The notes: a model not told the origin generated them from the letters alone. DNA of 64,000 nucleotides from Roseobacter sp. MH60115 (GCF_015644665.1 NZ_JADOBQ010000007.1:1-64000), one strand, 5' to 3'. Positions 1-9,154 are shown, counted from the stretch's first letter. Program-made: numbers and translations.

Positions 1-148
1 TATGCGCACCGTTGGCCATATCGAGATCAACCGGCTCGTAAGGCACGCCCAGCAGAGCCATCATCAACTCGACCCGGTGGCAGTGACCGGACTTTGGATT
101 GCGATAGAGTTTTACCGGTGCTGCGGCGCGGGCATTGAGGGATGTCAT
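1..148 (-). CDS. Glutathione S-transferase family protein, N-terminal part (runs off the left edge)
   Basis: Reading leftward from an ATG at 146-148, the first 49 codons encode a thioredoxin-fold start: a short basic leader, then [19 protein letters not shown] and a [11 protein letters not shown] strand. This is the pattern of GST N-terminal domains (beta-alpha-beta with the SGxxxRVE helix). The rest lies outside the window, so the C-terminal helical domain and substrate class cannot be judged. It is divergent from the LysR gene at 276, a common pairing in which the regulator controls the adjacent enzyme. Family call is fairly sure; exact role unknown. Confidence 0.75.
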   Translation of the reverse strand, partial: MTSLNARAAAPVKLYRNPKSGHCHRVELMMALLGVPYEPVDLDMANGAH

Positions 149-229
149 GGCGGTCTCCTTGCATGACGGACATTGGTAGGTCCCGTCGGGTTCTTGGTTC
201 CCGCTCTAGGTAAATCATTTTCCGCTTGA

Positions 230-261
230 GAATAATGAGCCTCTGGTGAACTTCATTATTC
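230..261. promoter_or_regulatory. Inverted repeat in the GST/LysR divergent promoter
   Basis: A perfect 9-bp inverted repeat, GAATAATGA at 230-238 and TCATTATTC at 253-261, is separated by 14 bp in the 127-bp gap between the divergent GST and LysR genes. Position and geometry suit an operator for the LysR protein; this is inference, as no consensus is known for this regulator. Confidence 0.45.
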
Positions 262-275
262 CACGATAGAAAACA

Positions 276-1202
276 ATGATGGCGATGGATCGACTTCAGG
301 CCCTCAAGGTATTCGTTGCGGTGGCGGAAGCTGAAAGCTTCGCCGCCGGGGCGCGCGCGCTTGGGCTGAGTGCCCCCTCTGCAACGCGCGGGGTAAACGA
401 GCTGGAAACATCGCTGGGTGTTCGCCTCTTCACCCGGACGACGCGGCAGGTCCGGCTGACCGATGTGGGCCGAACCTATCTGGACGATATACGCGAAGCG
501 CTTGCGCGGCTTCAGGACGCGGACGATACGGCGGCAGGCACGGCAACCATGCCGGTGGGGCGGCTGCGCCTCACCTGCCCTAACGAGTTCGGCCGCATTT
601 ACGTATCGCCCATCCTTACCGAATATCTCGACATGTATCCGGCAATGACTGCCGATGTGGTGATGGTGGATCGGGTCGTCAATATGATCGAAGAGGGGTT
701 CGACGTCGCGGTACGCATCGGCCCCCTGCCGTCCTCAAACCTCGTTGCCGTGCGCGTGGGACAGGTGCGCCGGGTCGTCTGCGGGGCACCGTCCTATTTC
801 GCGAAACATGGCGTGCCGCAGTCACCGGCGGATCTTGCCGAACACCAGATCGTTGATGCGGCCCCAGTGAATACCGCGCGCGACTGGCGGTTTGCGCCGG
901 GCAAGGGCCAGTTTGCCCCCGTATCGCCCCGCATGATCGTCACCAGCATCGGCGCGGCCATCGAAGTGGCCCGCAGTGGCTGGGGCCTGACCCGGGTGCT
1001 CTCCTATCAGATCGGCCCGGATCTAGAGGCCGGCACCCTTCGCACGGTCCTTGACGCATATGAGCCGGACATCCTGCCCATCCATCTGGTCCATGTGGAA
1101 GGTCGTCATGCGGCCACCAAGGTCCGCAGCTTTGTGGACCTTGCCACGAGACGCTTGCGCGACATCACGGTTCTGCGTGGCGCGGCCTTGCACAGGGATT
1201 AA
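276..1202 (+). CDS. LysR-family transcriptional regulator
   Basis: A 308-residue protein of normal LysR length. Residues about 5-63 form the winged HTH (LQALKVFVAVAEAESF, then SAPSATRGVNELETSLGV and LFTRTTRQVRLT); residues about 90-300 form the periplasmic-binding-like effector domain. The start could be either of two tandem ATGs at 276 and 279, or the third at 285; MDRLQALKVF at the third is the usual LysR beginning. It probably controls the divergent GST gene, given the shared promoter and inverted repeat. The effector cannot be deduced. Confidence 0.9.
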   Translation: MMAMDRLQALKVFVAVAEAESFAAGARALGLSAPSATRGVNELETSLGVRLFTRTTRQVRLTDVGRTYLDDIREALARLQDADDTAAGTATMPVGRLRLTCPNEFGRIYVSPILTEYLDMYPAMTADVVMVDRVVNMIEEGFDVAVRIGPLPSSNLVAVRVGQVRRVVCGAPSYFAKHGVPQSPADLAEHQIVDAAPVNTARDWRFAPGKGQFAPVSPRMIVTSIGAAIEVARSGWGLTRVLSYQIGPDLEAGTLRTVLDAYEPDILPIHLVHVEGRHAATKVRSFVDLATRRLRDITVLRGAALHRD

Positions 1203-1276
1203 GTTGATCCTGACGCCTCCGGCAGATCTGTCACCCGCTCAAAAGGATCGCACCGCCGCGGTCGAGTTGACTTGCC

Positions 1277-2287
1277 CTAAGCAGCCGCGTCGAAAATCCG
1301 CTCCTGAGCAGCGTCGAAGTAAAACGCATCCTCTGGCGCAAAGGCGAGGTGCACCACATCGCCCACTTCCGTCGGATCCTGTCCGAACAATCGGACGGTC
1401 ACTGTTTCACCCTGGTCCGTCTTCACCAGCAGATTGGTGTCCCCGCCAAGGCGTTCGACATGGGTGACGACGCCCGAGAACTGACCCGACGGCGCAAGGC
1501 GAAGATGCTCCGGCCGGATGCCAATGGTCTGCCCGTCAGGCACCCCCGGGACGGAGCGTTCAAGGAAATTCATTGACGGTGACCCAAGGAAACTGGCGAC
1601 AAACCGATTGGCGGGATTGTTGTACAGCTCCATCGGGGTGCCCACCTGCTCGACGCGCCCATCCCGCAGCACCACGATTTTATCAGCGAGGGTCATCGCC
1701 TCGATCTGATCATGGGTCACATAGATCATGGAGGCCGACAACGTGCGGTGCAGCTCCGCAATCTCGACGCGGGTGTTCATCCGCAGCGCGGCGTCCAGAT
1801 TGGACAATGGCTCATCGAACAGGAACAGCTTCGGATCCCGTACGATCGCGCGACCGATGGCCACCCTCTGGCGCTGCCCCCCACTGAGTTCTGCAGGTCT
1901 GCGCGTGGCGTATTCTTCAAGGTCCAGCATCTTGCTGGCTTTGGACACCCGCTCTTCCACCACCGCTTTGGATTGGCCTTCCTGCTTCAGCCCCAGCCCC
2001 ATATTGTCCTTGACCGTCAGATGCGGATAGAGCGCGTAGGATTGAAAGACCATTGCGATGCCGCGCTTGGCCGGGGGTACGGTATTCACGACATCATCGC
2101 CGATGGTGACCGTGCCGGAGGACGCATCCTCAAGCCCCGCGATCACCCGCAACAGGGTTGATTTCCCGCATCCCGAGGGGCCGACAAAGACGACAAATTC
2201 ACCCTCTTCGACGGTCAGGTTGATGTCTTTCAACACATGCACCGAGCCAAAGAACTTGTTCACGTTTTCCAGTTTCAAAGCTGTCAT
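1277..2287 (-). CDS. Carbohydrate ABC transporter ATP-binding protein (MalK/UgpC type)
   Basis: A 336-residue nucleotide-binding subunit energising the import system encoded just upstream. Walker A GPSGCGKST is at residues 36-44, the signature LSGGQRQRV begins at 134, Walker B (LFLFDEP) is near 155-160 and is followed by a D-loop and the H-loop in YVTHDQ. A C-terminal TOBE-like regulatory domain (about 240-330) places it in the CUT1 sugar-importer subfamily. Its ATG overlaps the stop of the Gfo/Idh gene, so it is the last gene of a tightly coupled minus-strand operon. Its substrate is inferred from neighbouring amino-sugar enzymes. Confidence 0.93.
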   Translation of the reverse strand: MTALKLENVNKFFGSVHVLKDINLTVEEGEFVVFVGPSGCGKSTLLRVIAGLEDASSGTVTIGDDVVNTVPPAKRGIAMVFQSYALYPHLTVKDNMGLGLKQEGQSKAVVEERVSKASKMLDLEEYATRRPAELSGGQRQRVAIGRAIVRDPKLFLFDEPLSNLDAALRMNTRVEIAELHRTLSASMIYVTHDQIEAMTLADKIVVLRDGRVEQVGTPMELYNNPANRFVASFLGSPSMNFLERSVPGVPDGQTIGIRPEHLRLAPSGQFSGVVTHVERLGGDTNLLVKTDQGETVTVRLFGQDPTEVGDVVHLAFAPEDAFYFDAAQERIFDAAA

Positions 2288-3312
2288 GCGCTGTCTCCGA
2301 GGTAGATGGGTTTGCCGGTCCGGATACTCTCATCCGCTGCCAGGCAAATGCGGAGCGATTGCACCGCGTCATTCATATGGCGTGTCAGATCAATGTCGTT
2401 TCGGATCGCATGCACGATCCACGCCTGTTCAGCGTCACAGAGCGCCTGATGGCCGGGCTCGTCGGGCAAATCGATCAGGGTATCTCCCGCCGGGCGGTGC
2501 ACCAGCACCCCCCCCACCTTGGTGTGCCCGTCAATATCGTCCGAGGCGCCCTTGTTGCCATCGGTGATGGAGACCGCACCGTTCGGGCTGATCACGTCTT
2601 TTACAAAGAAGGCGGTCTCCGACATCATCGGACCCCACCCCGCCTCGTACCAACCCACGGAACCGTCGTCGAAGGTAACCTGAAGCTGCCCGTAGTTGTA
2701 CATGTCTGGTGCGATTTCATCGCTCAGCCGCAGCCCGATACCCTGCACCTGCACCGGGCGCGCATCGGTGATCTGGCACATCACATCAACGTAATGCACG
2801 CCACAATCCACCAGCGGCGAGGTGGTTTCCATCAGGGCTTTGTGGGTGTCCCAGGTCGCACCGTCCGATTGTTGATTGAGGTTCAGCCGGAACACATACG
2901 GCCCGCCAAGGCCGCGCGCTTCCGCGATCAACCGCACCCAGCTGGGGTGATGCCGCAGGATGTAACCCACGCCCAGCTTGCGGTTCAGCCGATGCGCCGT
3001 GTCCACCACGCGCTGCGCCTCCTCGGCGGTCATCGCCAGCGGCTTTTCCACGAAGACATGCGCGCCCGCTTCCATGGCGCGGATCGCATAGGCCGCATGC
3101 GTGTCCGTGTAGGTCGCAATGACGACAAGATCAGGGTGTGTGTCGGTCAGTGCCTTGTCGAAATCGGTATAGACCGGGTACCTCTGCAGCGCATCCGGCA
3201 CCTCTATGGCGGACCGGTTCACGAGGCCGACGATCTCCGTCCCTGCCAGATTATGATGCGCCAGCGCGTGGCTGCGGCCCATATTGCCCAATCCTGCGAT
3301 GAGAACCTTCAT
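2284..3312 (-). CDS. Gfo/Idh/MocA-family oxidoreductase
   Basis: A 342-residue NAD(P)-dependent sugar-type dehydrogenase. The N-terminal Rossmann motif GLGNMG is at residues 7-12, and the family signature EKPLA (in HVFVEKPLAMTAEEA) lies near residue 95. The C-terminal half is the usual mixed substrate-binding domain. I chose the ATG at 3312 because it overlaps the upstream permease stop (ATGA) and begins MKVLIAGLGNMG directly. It lies between permease and ATPase genes of a sugar importer, so it probably oxidises the imported sugar or a derivative; the precise reaction is not deducible. Confidence 0.88.
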   Translation of the reverse strand: MKVLIAGLGNMGRSHALAHHNLAGTEIVGLVNRSAIEVPDALQRYPVYTDFDKALTDTHPDLVVIATYTDTHAAYAIRAMEAGAHVFVEKPLAMTAEEAQRVVDTAHRLNRKLGVGYILRHHPSWVRLIAEARGLGGPYVFRLNLNQQSDGATWDTHKALMETTSPLVDCGVHYVDVMCQITDARPVQVQGIGLRLSDEIAPDMYNYGQLQVTFDDGSVGWYEAGWGPMMSETAFFVKDVISPNGAVSITDGNKGASDDIDGHTKVGGVLVHRPAGDTLIDLPDEPGHQALCDAEQAWIVHAIRNDIDLTRHMNDAVQSLRICLAADESIRTGKPIYLGDSA

Positions 3313-4148
3313 TTGACCGCCCCCGATGTGATGCCCCGGATGAGCTGGCGTGAGAAGATCACGTAGAGCACCATCACCGGCAGGATCGCCATCGACAGCG
3401 CCGACAGCACCGCATTCCAATCCGTCACGAATTGCCCGATAAAGACCTGGCTGCCGAGCGTCAGGGTTTTCACCTCTTCCGCCGGGGCGAGGATCAGCGG
3501 GAACCACAGGTCATTCCAGATCGGGATCATGTTGAACACCGCCACAGTTGCCATGGCCGGGCGGACCAGCGGCAAGACCAGACGGAAGAAGATTTTGTAT
3601 TCAGACAGCCCATCAATACGGCCTGCGTTCTTAAGATCGTCCGAGACCCCTTTCATGAACTCGCTGAGAATGAAGACCGCAAGCGGCAGGCCCTGCGCCG
3701 TGTAGACAAGGATCAGCGCCACAAGGGTGTTCACCAGCCCGGTCGATACCATCATCTCCAGGATGGCCACGGTCCCGATCCGGATGGGGATCATGATCCC
3801 CAGCGCCAGATAGAGGCCCATCAGCGTGTTGCCCTTGAACCGATATTCCGCCAGTGCAAAGGCCGCCATGGCCCCGAACAGCAGGATCAGCGTCAGAGAG
3901 ACCACCGTGACGATCATGGAATTCTGGAAGTAGAGAAAGAAATCCCCCTGCTTGAACACGGTCTGATAGCCGATGAGCGAAAACGTCTCCTCGGTCGGCA
4001 GGCCCAACGGGTCCCGAAAAATCGCGCGGCGTGTCTTGAAGCTGTTGATCAGGATCACGAAAACCGGGAACAGCGCGATGATCGTGTAGGTGATCAGAAC
4101 GGCATGGGCCGCTATGGCGGTGCCGGGGATGCGTCGGGTCTGGGTCAT
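3309..4148 (-). CDS. Sugar ABC transporter permease (MalG/UgpE type)
   Basis: A 279-residue inner-membrane permease with about six hydrophobic segments, beginning MTQTRRIPG followed by a long first membrane helix. The EAA loop that docks on the ATPase is visible as the NAGRIDGLSEYKIFFRLVLP stretch. The ATG at 4148 is preferred over longer in-frame extensions because it sits 10 bp after the upstream permease stop. Together with the other permease it forms the channel of a CUT1-type carbohydrate importer. Confidence 0.92.
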   Translation of the reverse strand: MTQTRRIPGTAIAAHAVLITYTIIALFPVFVILINSFKTRRAIFRDPLGLPTEETFSLIGYQTVFKQGDFFLYFQNSMIVTVVSLTLILLFGAMAAFALAEYRFKGNTLMGLYLALGIMIPIRIGTVAILEMMVSTGLVNTLVALILVYTAQGLPLAVFILSEFMKGVSDDLKNAGRIDGLSEYKIFFRLVLPLVRPAMATVAVFNMIPIWNDLWFPLILAPAEEVKTLTLGSQVFIGQFVTDWNAVLSALSMAILPVMVLYVIFSRQLIRGITSGAVK

Positions 4149-4158
4149 CGTCTCACCC

Positions 4159-5082
4159 CTAGAACTGGTAGTTGCGCAGGCGGCGCTGGATGCCGAAGAG
4201 GTAGATGCAGACCCCAATCAGGATGATCCCGAACATGGCCGAGGCGATGGTGGAGCCCATATGCGGATCGCCCAGCTGCAACTGAAACCCAAAGAAGGTG
4301 CGGTACATGAAGGTGCCCAGAATATCCGTGCTGAAATCCGGCCCGGCCAGCGCGCCCTGCGCGGCATAGATCAGGTCAAAGGCATTGAAATTCGCCACGA
4401 AGGTTAGCACCGAAATGATCCCGATGGAGGGCAGGATGAGTGGCAGTTTGATCTTCCAGAACGCCGCCATGCCGGTGATCCCGTCACATTCCCCCGCCTC
4501 AAGGATTTCATCCGGGATCGACAGAAGCGCTGCATAGATCAGCATCATCGGGATACCCACGTACTGCCAGACGGACACCAGGCTCAGCGTTGTCAGCGCG
4601 TATTCCTCCTTGCCCAGCCAGGGCTGGTAGAGAAACTTCAGCCCAATCGCATCCAGCATGCCGGGTGCAATGCCCCAGATCGGCGACAGGATCAGTTTCC
4701 AGGCAAAACCAACGATGACAAAGGACAGGATGGTCGGGATGAAGATCGCAGAACGGTAAAACGCCGAGAACCGCAGCCGGGGTGACGACAGGATCGCGGC
4801 CAGCGCGATGCCGATCGGGTTTTGCACCAGCATGTGGATGAGAAAGAACCATCCGTTATTGGCCAGCGCGTTCCAGAACTGCTCTGACCAGATTGCATCC
4901 CCAAAGAGCGTGCGAAAGTTCTGCAGCCCGACCCAGATGCGCTCCTGATCGATCTCGGAATAGAGCGACAACCGCAGGGTATTAAAGAGCGGATAGATCA
5001 TCACCGCCGTATAGACCAGCACGGCGGGCGCCAGAAAAACGACTATATGCCATCTGGTTTTTTGCTTTGAAGGCGCAGCCAT
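4159..5082 (-). CDS. Sugar ABC transporter permease (MalF/UgpA type)
   Basis: A 307-residue integral membrane protein starting MAAPSKQKTRWH and continuing straight into a hydrophobic helix (IVVFLAPAVLVYTAVMIYPL). The EAA loop appears as LEAGECDGITGMAAFWKIKL. The start at 5082 is preferred because upstream in-frame sequence lacks membrane-protein character. An 83-bp gap separates it from the binding-protein gene, typical where the binding protein is made in excess. It partners the permease at 3309-4148. Confidence 0.92.
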   Translation of the reverse strand: MAAPSKQKTRWHIVVFLAPAVLVYTAVMIYPLFNTLRLSLYSEIDQERIWVGLQNFRTLFGDAIWSEQFWNALANNGWFFLIHMLVQNPIGIALAAILSSPRLRFSAFYRSAIFIPTILSFVIVGFAWKLILSPIWGIAPGMLDAIGLKFLYQPWLGKEEYALTTLSLVSVWQYVGIPMMLIYAALLSIPDEILEAGECDGITGMAAFWKIKLPLILPSIGIISVLTFVANFNAFDLIYAAQGALAGPDFSTDILGTFMYRTFFGFQLQLGDPHMGSTIASAMFGIILIGVCIYLFGIQRRLRNYQF

Positions 5083-5165
5083 GGGCCGTCTCCTGGGCGA
5101 TGTGGGGAGAATACTATGCATCTCCGGGCGCACTCATGTCGCCCGGAGTTTCTCGGCAGCGCGCG

Positions 5166-6422
5166 TTACTGCTGCGGCGCGTACCAGCTGGCCAGCCCGT
5201 CCTGCAGACGTTTGCCCGCGTCCTCAGGGCTTTCATCGCCCTTGATCACCGCAACGGAGGCATTCCAGGTTTCGTTTTCCAGGTTCGGCGTGCCGCGCGA
5301 CAGGATCTGATAGGTCGAGCGGATCGAGCTTTCACATGTGTCGCGCCAGGAGATGAACTCCTGTGCCAGCGGGTCTTCGAGCTCTACGGCGGCGTTCGAC
5401 AGCGGGAAGAAACCCGGCAACGCATTGGCGAAGATGGTGGAGAACTCCGACGAGGCAACCCAGTTGAGGAAGGTTTTTGCCGCCTCGGGGCTGTCCGTCG
5501 CCGCGTTCATACCGATGCCGATATCCGTGTGATCGGAGATGTAGCAGGTATCACCAGCGTTCTGGACAGGTGGGTTGAAGGCACCCATCTCGAAATCCGC
5601 CTGGGCGTTGAAACCGGAGATTTCCCAACTGCCCGCTGGATAGATCGCCGCGCGCCCCAGCGTAAAGATGTTCTGGCTGTCTGGGTAGGTCTGCGCCTCA
5701 TAGCCGTCGCCCATATAGTCGCCCCATTTGGCCAGTTGGCGATAGGGCGCGACCCAGCCTTCATCTGTCAGCTTCTGCTCTCCGGCGATCAGGGCATTCC
5801 GCCCCTCTTCGCCCTTCCAGTAGTTCGGACCGATGTTGTTGTACCCCATGGTCGCCGCTTCCCACTGGTCATTCGTGCCCATGGCCATCGGGATGTAATT
5901 TCCATCCTCCTTGAACGCCTCAAGGGCTGCAAAGAATTCCTCTTCGGTCTGCGGCACCGCGACGCCAACCTCTTCAAAGGCGTCCTTGTTGTAGATGAAA
6001 CCGTGGATCACCGATGCCATCGGCACGCAATAGGTGGCGCTGCCATCATCCGTGGACCAGCCCGATTTCGCCACATCGGAAAAATTCGACATGCCCTGCA
6101 TGCCGCTCAGATCGGCCAGATGACCGGCCTCATAGAGCGCCAGTGAGGCGTCGAAAGGACGGCAGGTGATGATGTCACCGGCAGAGCCCGCGTCCAGCTT
6201 GGAGTTGAGCACGGCATTGTATTCGGCGGGTGCGGAGGGCGTGAATTTCACCTTGATGTCCGGGTGCTCGGCCTCGAAGGCCGGAATGATCTTATCCTGC
6301 CAGATTGCGAGATCATCATTGCGCCAGCTCTCGATGGTCAGCTCCGCCTGTTGTGCCGTGGCCGCACTGGCACCCAGCAGCGTGGCTGCCAGCAAAACGC
6401 CCTTTAATGTATTGGTTTTCAT
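5166..6422 (-). CDS. Extracellular sugar-binding protein of the ABC importer
   Basis: A 418-residue family-1 solute-binding protein. MKTNTLKGVLLAATLLG..AATAQQ is a clear Sec signal peptide with AxA-type cleavage near residue 24, followed by AELTIESWRNDD, the usual opening strand of sugar-binding proteins. It captures the sugar in the periplasm for the two permeases downstream. The ATG at 6422 overlaps the murQ-like stop by 4 bp, tying etherase and transporter into one transcript. Binding specificity (GlcNAc, MurNAc or small oligomers) is inferred only from context. Confidence 0.93.
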   Translation of the reverse strand: MKTNTLKGVLLAATLLGASAATAQQAELTIESWRNDDLAIWQDKIIPAFEAEHPDIKVKFTPSAPAEYNAVLNSKLDAGSAGDIITCRPFDASLALYEAGHLADLSGMQGMSNFSDVAKSGWSTDDGSATYCVPMASVIHGFIYNKDAFEEVGVAVPQTEEEFFAALEAFKEDGNYIPMAMGTNDQWEAATMGYNNIGPNYWKGEEGRNALIAGEQKLTDEGWVAPYRQLAKWGDYMGDGYEAQTYPDSQNIFTLGRAAIYPAGSWEISGFNAQADFEMGAFNPPVQNAGDTCYISDHTDIGIGMNAATDSPEAAKTFLNWVASSEFSTIFANALPGFFPLSNAAVELEDPLAQEFISWRDTCESSIRSTYQILSRGTPNLENETWNASVAVIKGDESPEDAGKRLQDGLASWYAPQQ

Positions 6423-7345
6423 TGGTTTCTCCCTTGGATTGAAGTCGTGTTCTGGTTTTTTGTTTTTGGTATGATGTGATGCAAACATGCGCGCAGGTGA
6501 CCATTGTTGCGGGCCAACAGAGCCTGCGCTTCGCTCAAGTCTGCCCCGGCTGCGACAAGTGTCGCAAGTTTTGCATTGTACCCCGTCCGTCTCAGGGCCT
6601 CATCCGCATCATCGGCGGCAACGCCGGCAATGCGGGAGACGATGTGAGTAGCCCGCTGGCGAAGCTTGATGTTGTCGGGGTTCAGATTGATCATCAGGCC
6701 ATCGTGCACATGCCCCAGCAACACGCCCACCTGAGTAGAAATCATGTTCAGGGCGGCCTTCTGCGCCGTCCCTGCCGCCAGCCGTGTGGAGCCTTCGACC
6801 ACCTCTGGCGCGGTATTGAGCGAAATGGCAATGTCTGACGCTTGCAGCAGCGCGGTATTGGCGGCATTTGCAATCCCGATGACGGACGCTCCCCTTGCGC
6901 GTGCTGCATCGGCGAAGCCAAGCGCATAGGGCGTTGTGCCGCTCGCACTCACGACGATCGCGACATCATTTTCATCGACCGCACGGGCCGCGCGAACTGC
7001 GTCCTCGCGATCGTCCTCCGTACTGCCCGGCATCATACCCTCCGTGGGCACACCCCCGGCCATATGGATGCCTATTTGACCCGGCGGGATCTGAAACGTG
7101 CCCGGCAGTTCGCATGCGTCTGCGAGGGCCATCAGCCCTGAGCTTCCAGCGGCGGCGTAGTGCACTGTCCCTCCAGCGGCAACGGCGCGCGCGACCAGAG
7201 CACCGGCGGCGGAGATATCGGCAATCGCCGACCGCGCCGCCTCCAGAGCGTCAATATGCGACGTGAGCATTGCAGACATCGCATCACGGTCAGACAACTG
7301 ATCTATTGCTGCGCTGCGACTGCATTGAGACCTATCAGTTTGCAC
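6419..7345 (-). CDS. murQ: N-acetylmuramic acid 6-phosphate etherase-like protein (MurQ family)
   Basis: A 308-residue SIS-domain protein. MurQ cleaves the lactyl ether of MurNAc-6-phosphate to GlcNAc-6-phosphate and D-lactate. Seen here: the sugar-phosphate loop HYAAAGSSG (about 62-70); ACELPGTF, carrying the Glu (about 79) that matches the catalytic acid of the family; a second acidic stretch STEDDREDA; and a C-terminal helical domain. The start appears to be GTG at 7345, where an aligned leader precedes LSDRDAMSAML. The loop AAGSSG differs from the usual GAGTSGR, so activity on another amino-sugar phosphate is possible. It is the first gene of the minus-strand operon. Confidence 0.82.
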   Translation of the reverse strand: MQTDRSQCSRSAAIDQLSDRDAMSAMLTSHIDALEAARSAIADISAAGALVARAVAAGGTVHYAAAGSSGLMALADACELPGTFQIPPGQIGIHMAGGVPTEGMMPGSTEDDREDAVRAARAVDENDVAIVVSASGTTPYALGFADAARARGASVIGIANAANTALLQASDIAISLNTAPEVVEGSTRLAAGTAQKAALNMISTQVGVLLGHVHDGLMINLNPDNIKLRQRATHIVSRIAGVAADDADEALRRTGYNAKLATLVAAGADLSEAQALLARNNGHLRACLHHIIPKTKNQNTTSIQGRNQ

Positions 7346-7372
7346 GTTCGACTCCCAAGATTTCCAGATACA

Positions 7373-7392
7373 ATACCTAAGTAATACCTTTT
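7373..7392. promoter_or_regulatory. Operator-like repeat, left copy, of the amino-sugar locus
   Basis: ATACCT, a 5-bp spacer, then ATACCTTTT: a direct repeat of ATACCT with 11-bp period just upstream of the murQ-like start at 7345. The same pattern appears in inverted orientation at 7481-7500. It is a candidate binding site for the GntR regulator encoded at 8394 (inference). Confidence 0.55.
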
Positions 7393-7480
7393 GTCTACCA
7401 ATTTCTTCACTTATTAATAATTAGTTAAAAAATCGGCATTATCCGCGTCATTTGGTTTCTAATTGGATGTTGTATCTGCT

Positions 7481-7500
7481 AAAAGGTATGATATAGGTAT
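7481..7500. promoter_or_regulatory. Operator-like repeat, right copy, of the amino-sugar locus
   Basis: AAAAGGTAT, a 5-bp spacer, then AGGTAT, the mirror image of 7373-7392 with only the spacer differing. It ends 3 bp before the ATG of the kinase gene, so a bound protein would block initiation of that operon. Confidence 0.55.
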
Positions 7501-7503
7501 CTC

Positions 7504-8397
7504 ATGAGCATATTCTCTGCACATTTTCTGGTGGGCGTGGACGGCGGCGGAACCGGCTGTCGGGTTGTCATTGCCGATCCGGGTGGCACGCGGATAAGCG
7601 AGGCGCCCGGCGGCCCGGCAAACTTTGCAACCGACCCGGACGCAACGCTGAGGAACATCCTGTCCGCCCTGCAGGCCGCTGGATCAAGCGCAGGGCTCGC
7701 GGACGGGTGGCAAGGGAACTGCATTGCACATTTGGGGCTGGCCGGCGTGATGGACGCCTCGGATGCGGCGTCGGTTGCCGCTGCGATGTCTTTCAGAAAA
7801 ACCGCCGTGACGGATGATCGGATAACCTCCCTCACCGGCGCGCTGAGGGAGGACGACGGGATACTGGCAGCCATCGGCACCGGAACCATCGTTGCGTCGA
7901 AATCCGGCCATGCGGTGCGATATTTCGGAGGCTGGGGTCATGATCTGGCGGACCAGGCGTCCGGCGGATGGCTCGGGCATAACGCCCTGCGGCGTGCGAT
8001 GCTGGCGCAAGACGGGCTCACGAAGCATTCTGACCTCACAACGGCCCTTCTGGCGCATTTCAACGACGCACCCAACGAGATTGTGCAGTTCACCAAGGAC
8101 GCCGCGCCGGGTGACTACGCCAGCTTTGCGCCTCTGGTGGTTGAGGCCGCCCGGCAGGGTGATCCAAACGCGCTGACCCTTATGCAGTGGGGCGCAGAGT
8201 ACCTGAACACCTGCATCGCGACGGTGGGTCTGAAGTATGGCGACAAACTCTGTCTCGCAGGTGGGGTCGGCCCGCACTACGAACCCTATGTCGACGCTGG
8301 GTTCAGAAAGCACATTCATCCGTCCGCCGGCTCCGCGCTGGACGGCGCACTGCACCTGGCGCAGCAGCATCTGCACAGCATGGGGGAGGTGTCATGA
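7504..8397 (+). CDS. BadF/BadG-type sugar kinase (N-acetylglucosamine kinase family)
   Basis: A 297-residue ASKHA-fold ATPase of the size of eukaryotic-type GlcNAc kinases. The phosphate-1 loop DGGGTGCR is near residues 12-19; GTGTIVASKSG (phosphate 2) and GGWGHDLADQASGGWLG follow mid-protein. It probably phosphorylates the imported amino sugar (GlcNAc or MurNAc) at C6, giving the substrate for NagA or the MurQ-like etherase. It opens the plus-strand operon and overlaps the GntR gene by 4 bp. Confidence 0.87.
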   Translation: MSIFSAHFLVGVDGGGTGCRVVIADPGGTRISEAPGGPANFATDPDATLRNILSALQAAGSSAGLADGWQGNCIAHLGLAGVMDASDAASVAAAMSFRKTAVTDDRITSLTGALREDDGILAAIGTGTIVASKSGHAVRYFGGWGHDLADQASGGWLGHNALRRAMLAQDGLTKHSDLTTALLAHFNDAPNEIVQFTKDAAPGDYASFAPLVVEAARQGDPNALTLMQWGAEYLNTCIATVGLKYGDKLCLAGGVGPHYEPYVDAGFRKHIHPSAGSALDGALHLAQQHLHSMGEVS

Positions 8398-9152
8398 GCG
8401 TTGCCGACTTCCTGGAACCCGCGGATTGGTTTCGCCACGATGGCGGGCCGAGGTACGTTCAACTGCGTCAACGTCTGAGCGAAGGCGTGTCCAAAGGCAT
8501 TCTGCCGCCGGGCAGCCCCCTGCCCCCCGAGCGCGAAATAGCCTCCATCACGGATTTCTCACGCGTGACCGTGCGCAAGGCGATCCAATCCCTGGCAGAA
8601 GACGGCACCATTGTTCAGAAACAGGGTTCCGGCTCTTTCATCTCTTCCAAGCCCGAGCGGATCGAGCAGAAACTATCCCGGCTGACCTCTTTCTCCGAAG
8701 ATATGGAGCGGCGCGGCAAGGCCTCGACCTCCCGCTGGCTGGAGCGCGGCCTCTTCATCCCGTCCCCAGATGAAATGACCTCACTGGGCTTGTCATCAGA
8801 GGACTCCGTGGCGCGTATCACGCGATTGCGGATGGCGGATGGCGAACCCATCGCGATTGAACGCGCCTCGCTGCCCACGGATATCCTGCCCAACCCGCTG
8901 GCCGTCGAAACCTCGCTCTATGAAACGCTGGAGCAGGACGGGCATCGGCCGGTTCGGGCGCTCCAGAAAATCTCCGCGATCAATCTTGCGCTGGCGGATG
9001 CCGAACTGCTGGCCGTTTCACCGGGCGACGCAGGTCTGCGGATTGAACGCACCTCCTACCTTGCCACCGGGCGCGTCGCGGAATTCACGCAATCGATCTA
9101 TCGCGGCGATTCCTACAATTTTGTTGCCGAACTCAGGCTATCCAAGGAATAA
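8394..9152 (+). CDS. GntR-family (HutC subfamily) transcriptional regulator
   Basis: A 252-residue regulator. The N-terminal winged HTH covers about residues 20-85 (RYVQLRQRLSEGVSKGILPPGS; LPPEREIASITDFSRVTVRKA; QKQGSGSFI) and the C-terminal UTRA ligand-binding domain about 105-245. The ATG at 8394 overlaps the kinase stop (ATGA). NagR/DasR-type members sense GlcN-6-P or GlcNAc-6-P, which fits the surrounding genes. It is the likely reader of the mirrored repeats at 7373 and 7481. Confidence 0.92.
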   Translation: MSVADFLEPADWFRHDGGPRYVQLRQRLSEGVSKGILPPGSPLPPEREIASITDFSRVTVRKAIQSLAEDGTIVQKQGSGSFISSKPERIEQKLSRLTSFSEDMERRGKASTSRWLERGLFIPSPDEMTSLGLSSEDSVARITRLRMADGEPIAIERASLPTDILPNPLAVETSLYETLEQDGHRPVRALQKISAINLALADAELLAVSPGDAGLRIERTSYLATGRVAEFTQSIYRGDSYNFVAELRLSKE

Positions 9153-9154
9153 CC

